A stretch of DNA of 64,000 nt. It comes from Mangrovimonas sp. YM274 (lineage in GTDB: Bacteria; Bacteroidota; Bacteroidia; Flavobacteriales; Flavobacteriaceae). The position numbers and the translations under genes are program-made. Within the stretch, counting starts at the first letter, position 1; each line of letters opens with the position of its first letter. The notes under the pieces are model-generated. The model was not told the DNA's origin. It saw nothing but the letters and a program-made list of their open reading frames with translations, and searched no databases. This document shows, piece after piece, positions 17,003 through 25,478 of the stretch. The stretch is from NCBI RefSeq assembly GCF_030908385.1, contig NZ_CP133091.1, positions 986,001 to 1,050,000 of the forward strand, given 5' to 3'.

Positions 17003-17503
17003 ATGTTAGAACAACAACAACATATAGATAAAATTCTTATCCCAATTCTGGAACAGGTGTCAGATCCTGAAATTCCAGTATTGTCCATTATGGATATGGG
17101 AGTTGTACGTTCTGCCATTATTGAAAATAACCTTGTCAAGGTTAAAATCACCCCTACCTATAGTGGTTGCCCTGCCATGGATGTCATTGGAGGCGATATC
17201 AAAGCTGCATTAAAAAAGGCTGGTTATGAATCGGAAATAGAATTGATTCTAGCCCCAGCTTGGACAACCGATTGGATCACTCCTAGAGGAAGAAAGGCGC
17301 TGGAAGCGTATGGCATTGCAGCTCCTTTGGAAGCTGAAGCCGATAAAGATGTGCTTCTTCATGGCAAGCGTATTGTGAAGTGTCCTCAATGTGGTTCAAC
17401 CAATACCCGGTTGGTAAGCCAATTTGGTTCTACGGCCTGTAAGGCCCAGTTTCAATGTGATGATTGCCATGAACCTTTCGATTATTTTAAATGCTTGAAA
17501 TAA
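17003..17503 (+). CDS. paaD: Phenylacetyl-CoA epoxidase maturation subunit PaaD
   Basis: Protein of the MIP18/SufT family needed for an active epoxidase, probably for iron or iron-sulfur supply to PaaA or PaaE. 166 residues. DUF59-like N-terminal domain (IPVLSIMDMGVVRSAI, TPTYSGCPAMDVI with the conserved Cys) and a C-terminal zinc ribbon with two CxxC pairs (CPQCGS and CDDC). Length and domain order match PaaD of other bacteria. Confidence 0.94.
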   Translation: MLEQQQHIDKILIPILEQVSDPEIPVLSIMDMGVVRSAIIENNLVKVKITPTYSGCPAMDVIGGDIKAALKKAGYESEIELILAPAWTTDWITPRGRKALEAYGIAAPLEAEADKDVLLHGKRIVKCPQCGSTNTRLVSQFGSTACKAQFQCDDCHEPFDYFKCLK

Positions 17504-17512
17504 TAAAACATA

Positions 17513-17899
17513 ATGGAAAATAAACAATCACCAATGTTGGGTCTTCGTACGGTGGTATACATGGTGGAAGACCTTGAAAAAGCCAAGGCATGGTATGCCA
17601 AGGCCTTCAATGCGCAGCCATATTACGATACCCCTTATTATGTGGGATTTAATATTGGCGGCTACGAATTGGGCCTGCATCCCAAAGAAAAGGTACAAGG
17701 CACCGATAATGGTACTGTGCAAACCTACTGGGGTGTTGAGGATATTCAAAAGGTGTATGGTTCCTTAATTGAAATGGGTGCTAGCAAGCATGAAGAACCT
17801 AATAATGTTGGAGGCGACATAGCCGTAGCGAGTGTGTATGATCCTTGGAAAAATATCATTGGAATTATTTATAATCCAGAATTTAAACTACCAAAATAG
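17513..17899 (+). CDS. VOC (glyoxalase/dioxygenase fold) family protein
   Basis: 128 residues with two beta-alpha-beta-beta-beta modules typical of the vicinal oxygen chelate fold: LRTVVYMVEDLEKAKAWY at the N terminus and VASVYDPWKNIIGII at the C terminus. It lies 9 bases after paaD and 2 bases before paaG, so it is co-transcribed with them. It is not part of the standard paa pathway. It could isomerise, hydrolyse or detoxify a reactive ring-opened or epoxide intermediate, but no activity can be assigned from sequence. Confidence 0.85.
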   Translation: MENKQSPMLGLRTVVYMVEDLEKAKAWYAKAFNAQPYYDTPYYVGFNIGGYELGLHPKEKVQGTDNGTVQTYWGVEDIQKVYGSLIEMGASKHEEPNNVGGDIAVASVYDPWKNIIGIIYNPEFKLPK

Positions 17900-17901
17900 A
17901 T

Positions 17902-18681
17902 ATGAGTTCAATTGAATTGAAAATTGAAAATAATATAGCCTATATCACACTTAACCGTCCAGAAGTATTCAATAGTTTCAATCGCGAAATGGCCTTGAAA
18001 CTTCAAGAGACTCTGGATAATTGTGAAACAAATGAAGAGGTAAGAGCCATTGTGTTGACTGGAAACGGAAAGGCATTTTGTGCGGGACAGGATTTAAAGG
18101 AAGTTACTTCACCAGAATTGAACCCTGGCTTCAAGAAAATATTGGAAGAACACTACAATCCAATCATCACCCGAATTCGACATATAGAAAAACCGATTAT
18201 AGGTGCTGTAAATGGCGTAGCTGCTGGAGCAGGTGCCAATATAGCTTTAGCTTGTGATGTTGTGGTAGCCCATGAGCAGGTAAGCTTTATTCAGGCTTTT
18301 AGTTTGATTGGTTTGATTCCAGACAGTGCCGGGACTTTCTTTTTACCAAGATTGATTGGCTTCCAAAAGGCGTCTGCCTTGGCTATGTTGGGAGATAAAG
18401 TGCCTGCAGAAGAAGCCGAGCGTTTAGGGATGATTTATAAAGTATTGCCATTAGAAAGTTTTGAGGAAGAAGTATCCAAACTGGCCTTAAAAATGGCAAA
18501 CATGCCAACCAAAGCTTTGGGATTGATCAAGAAAAGTTTGAATCAATCCTTGACCAACAACTTGGAAGAGCAGTTGGCTTTGGAATCAAAATATCAAATT
18601 GAAGCTGCGGGAACCGAGGATTATGCTGAAGGGGTTTCTGCATTTGTAGAGAAAAGAAAACCAACTTTTAAAGGAAAGTAA
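17902..18681 (+). CDS. paaG: 1,2-epoxyphenylacetyl-CoA isomerase PaaG
   Basis: Crotonase-fold enzyme that isomerises ring-1,2-epoxyphenylacetyl-CoA to the oxepin, and shifts a double bond later in the pathway. 259 residues. The oxyanion-hole segment GKAFCAGQDLKEV and GVAAGAGANIALACD are clear. The usual hydratase glutamates are absent, as in known PaaG, while the Asp of GLIPDSAGTF, catalytic in PaaG, is present; this favours PaaG over a hydratase. It is directly followed by paaH without a gap. Confidence 0.92.
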   Translation: MSSIELKIENNIAYITLNRPEVFNSFNREMALKLQETLDNCETNEEVRAIVLTGNGKAFCAGQDLKEVTSPELNPGFKKILEEHYNPIITRIRHIEKPIIGAVNGVAAGAGANIALACDVVVAHEQVSFIQAFSLIGLIPDSAGTFFLPRLIGFQKASALAMLGDKVPAEEAERLGMIYKVLPLESFEEEVSKLALKMANMPTKALGLIKKSLNQSLTNNLEEQLALESKYQIEAAGTEDYAEGVSAFVEKRKPTFKGK

Positions 18682-19836
18682 ATGAACGTAGGAATCATAG
18701 GAAGCGGCACCATGGGGAGTGGCATAGCACAAGTGGCGGCCACTGCAGGATGTACCGTTAAATTATATGATACCAATGAAGCAGCTTTGGAAAAAGCAAG
18801 ATTGTCATTGGAAAAAATATTGACCAGATTAGTGGAAAAGGGGCGCATTGATACTCATGAAAAATTGAGGATTCAAAGCAATATACAATATGTGGATACC
18901 TTAAAGGAATTGGCAGATTCCAACCTTACCATTGAAGCGATTGTTGAGAATTTGGACATCAAGAAAAAGGTTTTTTCAGAATTGGAAAGCTATGTGGCAG
19001 ATGACTGTATCATCGCCTCAAACACTTCTTCTTTATCCATAGCTTCCATTGCGGCCTCGCTTCAAAAGCCAGAGCGTTGCATTGGAATTCACTTTTTTAA
19101 CCCAGCGCCGCTGATGAAGTTGGTAGAGGTGATTCCTGCCGTGCAAACTTCCAAGGACGTTTTGGATTTGGCGGTAAAAACCATTTCCGATTGGAATAAA
19201 ACCGTGGCGGTTGCTAAAGATACCCCAGGATTTATTGTGAATCGTGTAGCCCGTCCATTTTATGGGGAAGCCTTGCGAATTTATGAAGAAGGGATTGCCG
19301 ATTTTGCAACCATTGATTGGAGCTTAAAAACCACTGGAGGTTTCCGTATGGGGCCTTTTGAGTTGATGGATTTCATAGGGAATGACGTTAATTATACCGT
19401 AACAGAAACAGTATTTACATCTTTCTATTTCGATCCTAGATACAAACCGTCTTTTACGCAAAAGCGTTTGAGTGAAGCAGGGTATTTAGGTAGAAAAACC
19501 GGGAAGGGTTATTACGATTATTCCGAAGGAGTTGAAATGCCTGCTCCAACAGAGGATAAAGCATTGGCCCAGCAGATTTTTGACCGTGTCTTGGTGATGC
19601 TGATCAACGAAGCGGCGGATGCTTTGTTTTTAAACATAGCCTCTGCAGAAGATATTGACAATGCCATGACCAAAGGGGTAAATTATCCTAAAGGTCTGTT
19701 GGCATGGGCCCATGAAAAAGGAATCGCTTGGTGTGTGGCCAAGTTGGATGAGCTTTATAACGAGTATCATGAAGATCGTTACAGGTGCAGTCCATTATTG
19801 CGTAAAATGAACAAAGAAAACAAAAGCTTTTTTTAA
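18682..19836 (+). CDS. paaH: 3-hydroxyadipyl-CoA dehydrogenase PaaH
   Basis: NAD-dependent oxidation of 3-hydroxyadipyl-CoA to 3-oxoadipyl-CoA. 384 residues: Rossmann domain (1-185) with GSGTMGSGIA, catalytic His in IHFFNPAPLMKLVEV, and C-terminal helical domain (GPFELMDFIGNDVN). Shorter than E. coli PaaH (475), which carries a duplicated C-terminal domain; here the second copy looks abbreviated (about residues 290-384). It begins immediately after the paaG stop and its stop overlaps the next start. Confidence 0.92.
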   Translation: MNVGIIGSGTMGSGIAQVAATAGCTVKLYDTNEAALEKARLSLEKILTRLVEKGRIDTHEKLRIQSNIQYVDTLKELADSNLTIEAIVENLDIKKKVFSELESYVADDCIIASNTSSLSIASIAASLQKPERCIGIHFFNPAPLMKLVEVIPAVQTSKDVLDLAVKTISDWNKTVAVAKDTPGFIVNRVARPFYGEALRIYEEGIADFATIDWSLKTTGGFRMGPFELMDFIGNDVNYTVTETVFTSFYFDPRYKPSFTQKRLSEAGYLGRKTGKGYYDYSEGVEMPAPTEDKALAQQIFDRVLVMLINEAADALFLNIASAEDIDNAMTKGVNYPKGLLAWAHEKGIAWCVAKLDELYNEYHEDRYRCSPLLRKMNKENKSFF

Positions 19837-20240
19837 TGCAGGGCGAACAAATACCGCACAAAATGTTGCACCAAGATCCGTTTAGTACTTGGTTGGGCAT
19901 AGAAATTTTGGAATGCGAAATTGGTCGCTGCAAAGTAGGGATGACCGTTAGAAAGGAAATGCTCAACAGCATGGGCAAAGCACATGGAGGCATTAGTTAT
20001 TCGCTTGCAGATACAGCCTTTGGCTTTGCAGCAAATACCCATGGTAGATTTTCGGTTTCCATTGAAACCAGTATCAATCATATCGAAGCCTTAAACGAGG
20101 GTGATTATTTGGTAGCGGAGTCCGTGATAGAAAAAGTAAATAACAAATTAGGCTTCAATATTGTTGAAGTAAAGCGAGGCGATGAATTGGTAGCACTGTT
20201 CAAAGGTGTGGTGTATCGCACTCAAAAAGAATGGGAATGA
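19836..20240 (+). CDS. paaI: Hydroxyphenylacetyl-CoA thioesterase PaaI
   Basis: Hot-dog-fold thioesterase that frees CoA from dead-end aryl-CoA intermediates. 134 residues. The hallmark HGG segment (GKAHGGISYSLADTAFGFA) contains the catalytic Asp after the helix. Start and paaH stop overlap (TAATG). A perfect palindrome follows directly after the stop. Confidence 0.92.
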   Translation: MQGEQIPHKMLHQDPFSTWLGIEILECEIGRCKVGMTVRKEMLNSMGKAHGGISYSLADTAFGFAANTHGRFSVSIETSINHIEALNEGDYLVAESVIEKVNNKLGFNIVEVKRGDELVALFKGVVYRTQKEWE

Positions 20241-20260
20241 ATTCCTGCAAAGGCAGGAAT
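20241..20260. repeat. Palindrome directly after paaI
   Basis: ATTCCTGC-AAAG-GCAGGAAT, perfect 8-bp stem abutting the stop codon; same stem as at 16941-16960. Confidence 0.7.
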
Positions 20261-20286
20261 CTCTTAATTCAAAAGAAATATCGAAA

Positions 20287-20390
20287 CCTAAACAGAACAG
20301 TATTGTTTAGGAATGAGAAAAAATATAATAGTAAATAGAATTCACACTTTAGTGAGAATTAAACTGAAAAGATACCCACTTTTGTGGCCA
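20287..20390. repeat. Cluster of three small hairpins before paaJ
   Basis: CCTAAACA ... TGTTTAGG at 20287-20311, AATTCACAC-TTTA-GTGAGAATT (one mismatch) at 20339-20360, and TACCCACTTTTGTGGCCA at 20373-20390. Together with the paaI palindrome they fill nearly the whole 155-base gap. Confidence 0.55.
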
Positions 20391-20395
20391 TAAAT

Positions 20396-21601
20396 ATGAA
20401 AGAAGCATATATCATAGATGGAGTTCGTACTCCAATAGGAAGTTACAAAGGCACTTTGTCGGCTGTGAGAACGGACGATTTAGGGGCTTTGATAATTGAA
20501 GAAATAGTCAAACGAAATCCAAACATTCCAAAAGAGGCTTACGATGATGTGATTTTGGGCTGTGCTAATCAAGCCGGGGAAGACAACCGCAACGTCGCGA
20601 GAATGTCTTTGTTGTTGGCTGGCTTGCCATATACGGTGCCGGGAGAAACGGTGAACCGTTTGTGCAGTTCAGGATTGTCGGCGATTATTCATGCCAATAG
20701 AGCGATAAAAGCTGGAGATGGCGACATTTTTATTGCAGGCGGTGTTGAAAATATGACACGTGGACCTTTGGTAGTTTCAAAGCCGTCATCAGGTTTTGGA
20801 ACGGATTCCAAAATGTACGATTCCAGTTTTGGATGGCGTTTTGTAAATCCAAAAATGCACGAGATGTATGGAACAGATGGTATGGGAAATACGGCAGAAA
20901 ACTTGGTAGAACTGCACGGCATTTCCCGTGAAGATCAAGATAAGTTTGCCAACTGGAGCCAAATGAAGGCGACCAAAGCCCAAGAAAATGGGAGATTGGC
21001 AAAAGAAATAATGACGGTTGAAATTCCACAACGCAAAAAGGACCCGATTCTGTTTTTAAAAGATGAATTTGTAAAACCAACAACCACTATGGAAGTGTTG
21101 GGAAAATTGCGTCCGGCCTTTAAAAAGGATGGAAGCGTCACAGCTGGGAACTCCTCTGGATTGAATGATGGAGCAGCTGCAACAATCATTGCATCTTCAG
21201 AAGCGGTTGAAAAATACAACCTTAAACCATTGGCTAGAATTGTAAGTTCGGCAGTGGTCGGCGTTGAGCCCCGCATTATGGGCATTGGTCCCGTAGAGGC
21301 TTCCAATAAAGCTTTAGAAAAAGCAGGTTTAACCATGGACGATATGGATATTATTGAACTTAATGAAGCTTTTGCAGCCCAAGCCTTGGCATGTACACGT
21401 GCTTGGGGATTGGCTGACGACGACCCTAGATTGAACCCAAATGGAGGCTCTATTGCTATAGGACATCCACTGGGAGTGACAGGCGCACGTATCGCTTATT
21501 CGGCAGCATTGGAATTACAGGAACAAAATAAGCGTTACGCTTTGGTGACCATGTGCATTGGTGTCGGGCAAGGTTACGCAGCAATTATTGAAAGAGTGTA
21601 A
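20396..21601 (+). CDS. paaJ: 3-oxoadipyl-CoA/3-oxo-5,6-dehydrosuberyl-CoA thiolase PaaJ
   Basis: Cleaves 3-oxoadipyl-CoA to succinyl-CoA and acetyl-CoA and also acts on the C8 ring-cleavage product. 401 residues, exactly the family length, from ATG at 20396 (MKEAYIIDGVRTPIG); an in-frame GTG 12 bases earlier lies in a hairpin. Catalytic Cys in VNRLCSSGLSA, His in IAIGHPLGVTGAR, second Cys in MCIGVGQG. The long gap to paaI could carry a secondary promoter or a processing site. Confidence 0.95.
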   Translation: MKEAYIIDGVRTPIGSYKGTLSAVRTDDLGALIIEEIVKRNPNIPKEAYDDVILGCANQAGEDNRNVARMSLLLAGLPYTVPGETVNRLCSSGLSAIIHANRAIKAGDGDIFIAGGVENMTRGPLVVSKPSSGFGTDSKMYDSSFGWRFVNPKMHEMYGTDGMGNTAENLVELHGISREDQDKFANWSQMKATKAQENGRLAKEIMTVEIPQRKKDPILFLKDEFVKPTTTMEVLGKLRPAFKKDGSVTAGNSSGLNDGAAATIIASSEAVEKYNLKPLARIVSSAVVGVEPRIMGIGPVEASNKALEKAGLTMDDMDIIELNEAFAAQALACTRAWGLADDDPRLNPNGGSIAIGHPLGVTGARIAYSAALELQEQNKRYALVTMCIGVGQGYAAIIERV

Positions 21602-21602
21602 T

Positions 21603-24104
21603 ATGAAAAAAATACAACATTACGTTCAAGGTCAATGGACCGAAGGTAAAGAAGAAGGAATTCCGGTTTTAGATGCTATTACAGGGGAAGCTTTTACCAG
21701 TGTTGCCATTGAAGGTTTGGACATTCCAGAAATATTAAACTACGGAAGAACCAAGGGGGGGGAGATTCTTAGGAAAATGACGTTTCAAGAGCGTGGGAAC
21801 ATGCTTAAAAAGTTGGCCTTATATCTTACCAAACGCAAAGAGCAATTTTACGAATTAAGTTACCGTACAGGAGCTACTAGAATAGATAGTTGGATAGACA
21901 TTGAAGGAGGTTTTGGGAATCTTTTTGCTAATGCGTCTTTAAGAAAATTATTTCCTAATCAACCTTATCACGTTGAAGGGGACCCAATCGATTTATCTCG
22001 TGGAGGCCGTTTTATGGCACACCATATTATGGTTCCTAAAAAAGGGGTAGCGGTACATATCAACGCCTTTAATTTCCCAGTTTGGGGAATGTTGGAAAAG
22101 TGTGCGGTAAATTGGATGGCAGGGGTTCCTGCCGTCGTGTTGCCAGCCCCATCATCATCTTATTTGGCAGAGGCTGTAGCTAGAGAAATCATAGCCTCTG
22201 GTATTTTGCCTGAGGGAGCCTTACAAATTATTAACGGAACCGTAAAATCCATATTGGATACGGTAGAGTCTCAAGATGTGGTGACCTTTACAGGGTCTGC
22301 GGCAACGGGACGTTTGTTAAAAGCCCATCCTAGATTGATACAGGAGGCTGTGCCATTTACTATGGAGGCAGATTCTTTGAATGCTTCTATCCTTGGGGAA
22401 GATGCTGTGCCAGGGACTCCAGAATTTGATCTGTTCATAAAGGAAGTTCGAAATGAAATGACAGTGAAAGCAGGACAAAAGTGTACGGCTATCCGTCGTA
22501 TCATTGTGCCTGAAGGTATTGTGGAGGATGTGCAGATTGCCTTAGGAAAAGCGCTGGATAAAGTTACCATAGGAGACCCAAGGTTGAAAGACGTGAGAAT
22601 GGGATCTTTGGTGAGCAAACAACAGGTGGAAGCCGTGAAGAATTCCATTTCGGATATTGCCAAGGAAGCAGAAATGGTATACGGGAATTTAGATACATTG
22701 GACACCATTGGCGCCGATGCCCAGAAAGGAGCGTTTATTAGCCCAGTATTGTTCCGTACGGATAATCCGTTGCAAAACACGGTGGTTCACGAACGCGAGG
22801 CTTTTGGTCCGGTAAGTACCATAATGCCATATAAAACTATGGACGAAGCGGTTACTTTGGCCCAAATGGGGAAAGGATCTCTTGTGTCTTCCATAGCGAC
22901 AAATGATGATAAGATTGCGAAGGAATATGTGATAAATGCAGCTTCGCATCATGGCCGAATATTAGTGTTGAATCGTGAAAGTGCCAAACAAAGTACGGGA
23001 CACGGTTCTCCATTACCATATTTGGTTCACGGTGGTCCAGGACGTGCCGGAGGTGGCGAAGAAATGGGAGGTATGCGAGGTATCAAACATTATTTGCAGC
23101 GTACCGCAATTCAGGGCTCACCAACTACTTTGACAGAAATAACAGGGATATATCAGCAAAAAGCGGCCTATAAGGAAGCAGAGCAGCATCCGTTTAAATA
23201 CCATTGGGAAGACATCCAACCAGGAATGTCACTTAAAACCCATAAACGAACCTTTACAGATACCGACATTATCAATTTTGCGAATTTGACTTGGGACCAT
23301 TTTTATGCCCATACAGACATCACCTCGCTCGATGGAAGCATTTTTGAAAAACGCACGGCCCATGGATATTTTATCATTTCCGCAGCAGCGGGATTGTTTG
23401 TGTATCCAAACAAAGGCCCTGTGGCAGCAAACTACGGTTTGGAAGAATGTCGCTTCCTACGCCCCTTGTACCATAACGATACGGTATATGTTCGCTTGAC
23501 TTGTAAGCAAAAAGTAGATCGCGATGTGGCAGGAGCCGAGCATCCTAGTGGGATTGTAAAATGGTTTGTTGAGGTATTTGATGCCAATAATGATGAAATG
23601 GTGGCTTTTGCAACCATTTTGACCATGGTTCAGAAGAAACAAGAAACTTTGGTGGAAATGACCGAAGCTAAAATTGCAGAATGTATCAATAAGCTTACCG
23701 AAGAGGATAAAGCAAAGTGGGGGAATTTAACACCTCAGTTAATGTTGGAGCATTTGGAATATACCTACAGAATTGCTTCTGGGGAAATTCAGGATTTTGA
23801 TATAGCGACACCTGAAAAGATTTTGGAAAAAGTGCACGCCACGCTATATAATTATGATAAAATGCCAAGTGGTTATGATTTTCCATTGGCAGAAAGATCT
23901 CGAATTACCGATTTAAAATATGCCAGTTTAGAAGAGGCTAAAGATAAATTGAAAGAAGCTCGTGAAGCCTATTTGGCCTATTTTAAAGAACATCCAGAAG
24001 CTAAAACCAAAAATGTTGTTTTTGGAGAGTTGAATAGATACGAGTGGTATTTATTGGAGAGAAAACATTTAAATCATCATTTCGAGCAATTCGGATTGAT
24101 ATAA
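21603..24104 (+). CDS. paaZ: PaaZ: oxepin-CoA hydrolase/aldehyde dehydrogenase with extra DUF1569-like domain
   Basis: Opens the oxepin ring and oxidises the semialdehyde to 3-oxo-5,6-dehydrosuberyl-CoA. 833 residues; E. coli PaaZ has about 680. Aldehyde dehydrogenase domain (1-520) with catalytic E255 and C294; MaoC-like hydratase domain (about 535-675) with D565 and H570. Residues about 680-833 form a third domain ending FGELNRYEWYLLERKHLNHH, the signature of DUF1569/DinB-like proteins with a histidine-rich terminal helix. The ATG at 21603 is one base after the paaJ stop. The extra domain has no known role in this pathway. Confidence 0.93.
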   Translation: MKKIQHYVQGQWTEGKEEGIPVLDAITGEAFTSVAIEGLDIPEILNYGRTKGGEILRKMTFQERGNMLKKLALYLTKRKEQFYELSYRTGATRIDSWIDIEGGFGNLFANASLRKLFPNQPYHVEGDPIDLSRGGRFMAHHIMVPKKGVAVHINAFNFPVWGMLEKCAVNWMAGVPAVVLPAPSSSYLAEAVAREIIASGILPEGALQIINGTVKSILDTVESQDVVTFTGSAATGRLLKAHPRLIQEAVPFTMEADSLNASILGEDAVPGTPEFDLFIKEVRNEMTVKAGQKCTAIRRIIVPEGIVEDVQIALGKALDKVTIGDPRLKDVRMGSLVSKQQVEAVKNSISDIAKEAEMVYGNLDTLDTIGADAQKGAFISPVLFRTDNPLQNTVVHEREAFGPVSTIMPYKTMDEAVTLAQMGKGSLVSSIATNDDKIAKEYVINAASHHGRILVLNRESAKQSTGHGSPLPYLVHGGPGRAGGGEEMGGMRGIKHYLQRTAIQGSPTTLTEITGIYQQKAAYKEAEQHPFKYHWEDIQPGMSLKTHKRTFTDTDIINFANLTWDHFYAHTDITSLDGSIFEKRTAHGYFIISAAAGLFVYPNKGPVAANYGLEECRFLRPLYHNDTVYVRLTCKQKVDRDVAGAEHPSGIVKWFVEVFDANNDEMVAFATILTMVQKKQETLVEMTEAKIAECINKLTEEDKAKWGNLTPQLMLEHLEYTYRIASGEIQDFDIATPEKILEKVHATLYNYDKMPSGYDFPLAERSRITDLKYASLEEAKDKLKEAREAYLAYFKEHPEAKTKNVVFGELNRYEWYLLERKHLNHHFEQFGLI

Positions 24105-24122
24105 TTATAAAAGAAATTGAAG

Positions 24123-24878
24123 ATGGAAAATAGTCCATACGTAAAGTTAAGCATCGAGAATCATGTAGGGTATGTGGAGTTTTTTCACCCAGAACATAAT
24201 TCGTTGCCAGGAAATGTATTGGCCGATTTAGCCCAAACTATTACCGATGCAGGAAATAATGATGATGTTAAGGTCATCGTTCTTAAAAGTGGAGGCGATA
24301 GAACCTTTTGTGCTGGAGCAAGCTTTAAGGAGTTGATCAATATCAATGACGATGCCACAGGAAAGGTATTCTTTTCTGGCTTTGCCAATGTAATCAATGC
24401 CATGCGCAAATGTCCAAAGTTTGTCATTGGGCGTATTCAAGGGAAAACCGTTGGTGGTGGTGTTGGTCTGGCAGCAGCAACTGATTATTGTATGGCGACC
24501 AAATTCGCCGAAATCAAACTAAGCGAACTTAATATCGGGATTGGTCCGTTTGTGGTTGGTCCTGCCATAGAGCGTAAAATGGGCGTGAGTGCCATGTCGC
24601 AAATTGCTATGGATGCTAATAGTTTTTATTCTCCAGAATGGGCTACAGACAAAGGTTTGTTTACTCAGGTTTTTGATACGACTCAAGACATGGATGAAGC
24701 GATAAAAGCTATGGCTGAAAATTTGTGTACTTACAATCCAGAGGCCATGAAAGAAATGAAAACTATGTTCTGGCAAGGAACCGAGCATTGGGATGAATTG
24801 CTTTCGGAACGTGCTGCGATTAGTGGACGTTTGGTGTTGGGCGAGTTTACAAAGGAAATTTTGAAACGTTTTAAGTAA
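24123..24878 (+). CDS. paaF: Enoyl-CoA hydratase/isomerase family protein, PaaF-like
   Basis: 251-residue crotonase in the place of paaF (2,3-dehydroadipyl-CoA hydratase). Oxyanion-hole segment TFCAGASFKEL and GGGVGLAAATDY are present. Of the two hydratase glutamates, the one equivalent to rat E164 is kept (E135 in KLSEL) but the one equivalent to E144 is Gly115. One-glutamate crotonases are often isomerases, so the hydratase role is open. The ATG at 24123 was preferred to a TTG two codons earlier. Symbol assigned by position, moderate certainty. Confidence 0.75.
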   Translation: MENSPYVKLSIENHVGYVEFFHPEHNSLPGNVLADLAQTITDAGNNDDVKVIVLKSGGDRTFCAGASFKELININDDATGKVFFSGFANVINAMRKCPKFVIGRIQGKTVGGGVGLAAATDYCMATKFAEIKLSELNIGIGPFVVGPAIERKMGVSAMSQIAMDANSFYSPEWATDKGLFTQVFDTTQDMDEAIKAMAENLCTYNPEAMKEMKTMFWQGTEHWDELLSERAAISGRLVLGEFTKEILKRFK

Positions 24879-24881
24879 ACC

Positions 24882-25478
24882 ATGATTTACAGTTTTAAAG
24901 GATATACGCCAGTAGTACACGAAAGTAGTTTTGTGCACCCTTTGGCTGCCGTAACCGGAAACGTTATCATTGGGAAAAACTGCTATATAGGTCCTGGAGC
25001 TGCCATTCGTGGCGATTGGGGACAAATCATTTTGGAAGATGGTGTGAACGTTCAGGAAAACTGTACGGTGCACATGTTTCCGGGGAAATCAATTACACTT
25101 AAAGAAAGTGCCCATGTTGGTCATGGAGCCGTGATTCATGGTGCTAATTTGGGACGAAATTGCTTGATTGGGATGAACAGTGTCATTATGGACGATGCCC
25201 AAATAGGGGATGAATGCATCGTTGGTGCTATGGCCTTTGTAAAGGCAGAAACCATCATTCCAAACCGAAGTCTTGTTGTTGGAAACCCAGCCAAAGTTGT
25301 CAAGGAAGTTTCCGATGACATGATTGCATGGAAGACCAAAGGGACGCAATTGTATCAGCAATTACCTGCAGATTGCCATGAGAGTTTGAAGGAGGTTGCA
25401 CCTTTAAGGGAGATTCCAGAAAACATGAAAGTTCAGGAGGGTGCCTATGACACGCTTCGTGATTTTATGAAAAAGTAA
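24882..25478 (+). CDS. paaY: PaaY, gamma-carbonic-anhydrase-like thioesterase
   Basis: Left-handed beta-helix protein of 198 residues with hexapeptide repeats (about 15-150), related to gamma-class carbonic anhydrases. Putative metal-binding His residues are H64, H81 and H86 in the pattern CTVHMF ... HVGHGAVIHG. PaaY is a thioesterase that helps clear a toxic by-product of the epoxide pathway. It lies 3 bases after paaF and ends the paa cluster; the -7-like element of the next operon overlaps its stop codon. Confidence 0.9.
   Translation: MIYSFKGYTPVVHESSFVHPLAAVTGNVIIGKNCYIGPGAAIRGDWGQIILEDGVNVQENCTVHMFPGKSITLKESAHVGHGAVIHGANLGRNCLIGMNSVIMDDAQIGDECIVGAMAFVKAETIIPNRSLVVGNPAKVVKEVSDDMIAWKTKGTQLYQQLPADCHESLKEVAPLREIPENMKVQEGAYDTLRDFMKK

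Noticed and set aside
21558..21602. Earlier start for PaaZ
   Set aside because: It overlaps the paaJ end and does not resemble the family N terminus, which begins MKKIQHYVQG at 21603.
22271..22780. Minus-strand frame of 169 codons inside paaZ
   Set aside because: Antisense shadow of the aldehyde dehydrogenase domain, without a recognisable domain.
24519..25073. Minus-strand frame of 184 codons across paaF-paaY
   Set aside because: Antisense to two well-supported genes; composition rich in His and Phe as expected for reverse-complement shadows.
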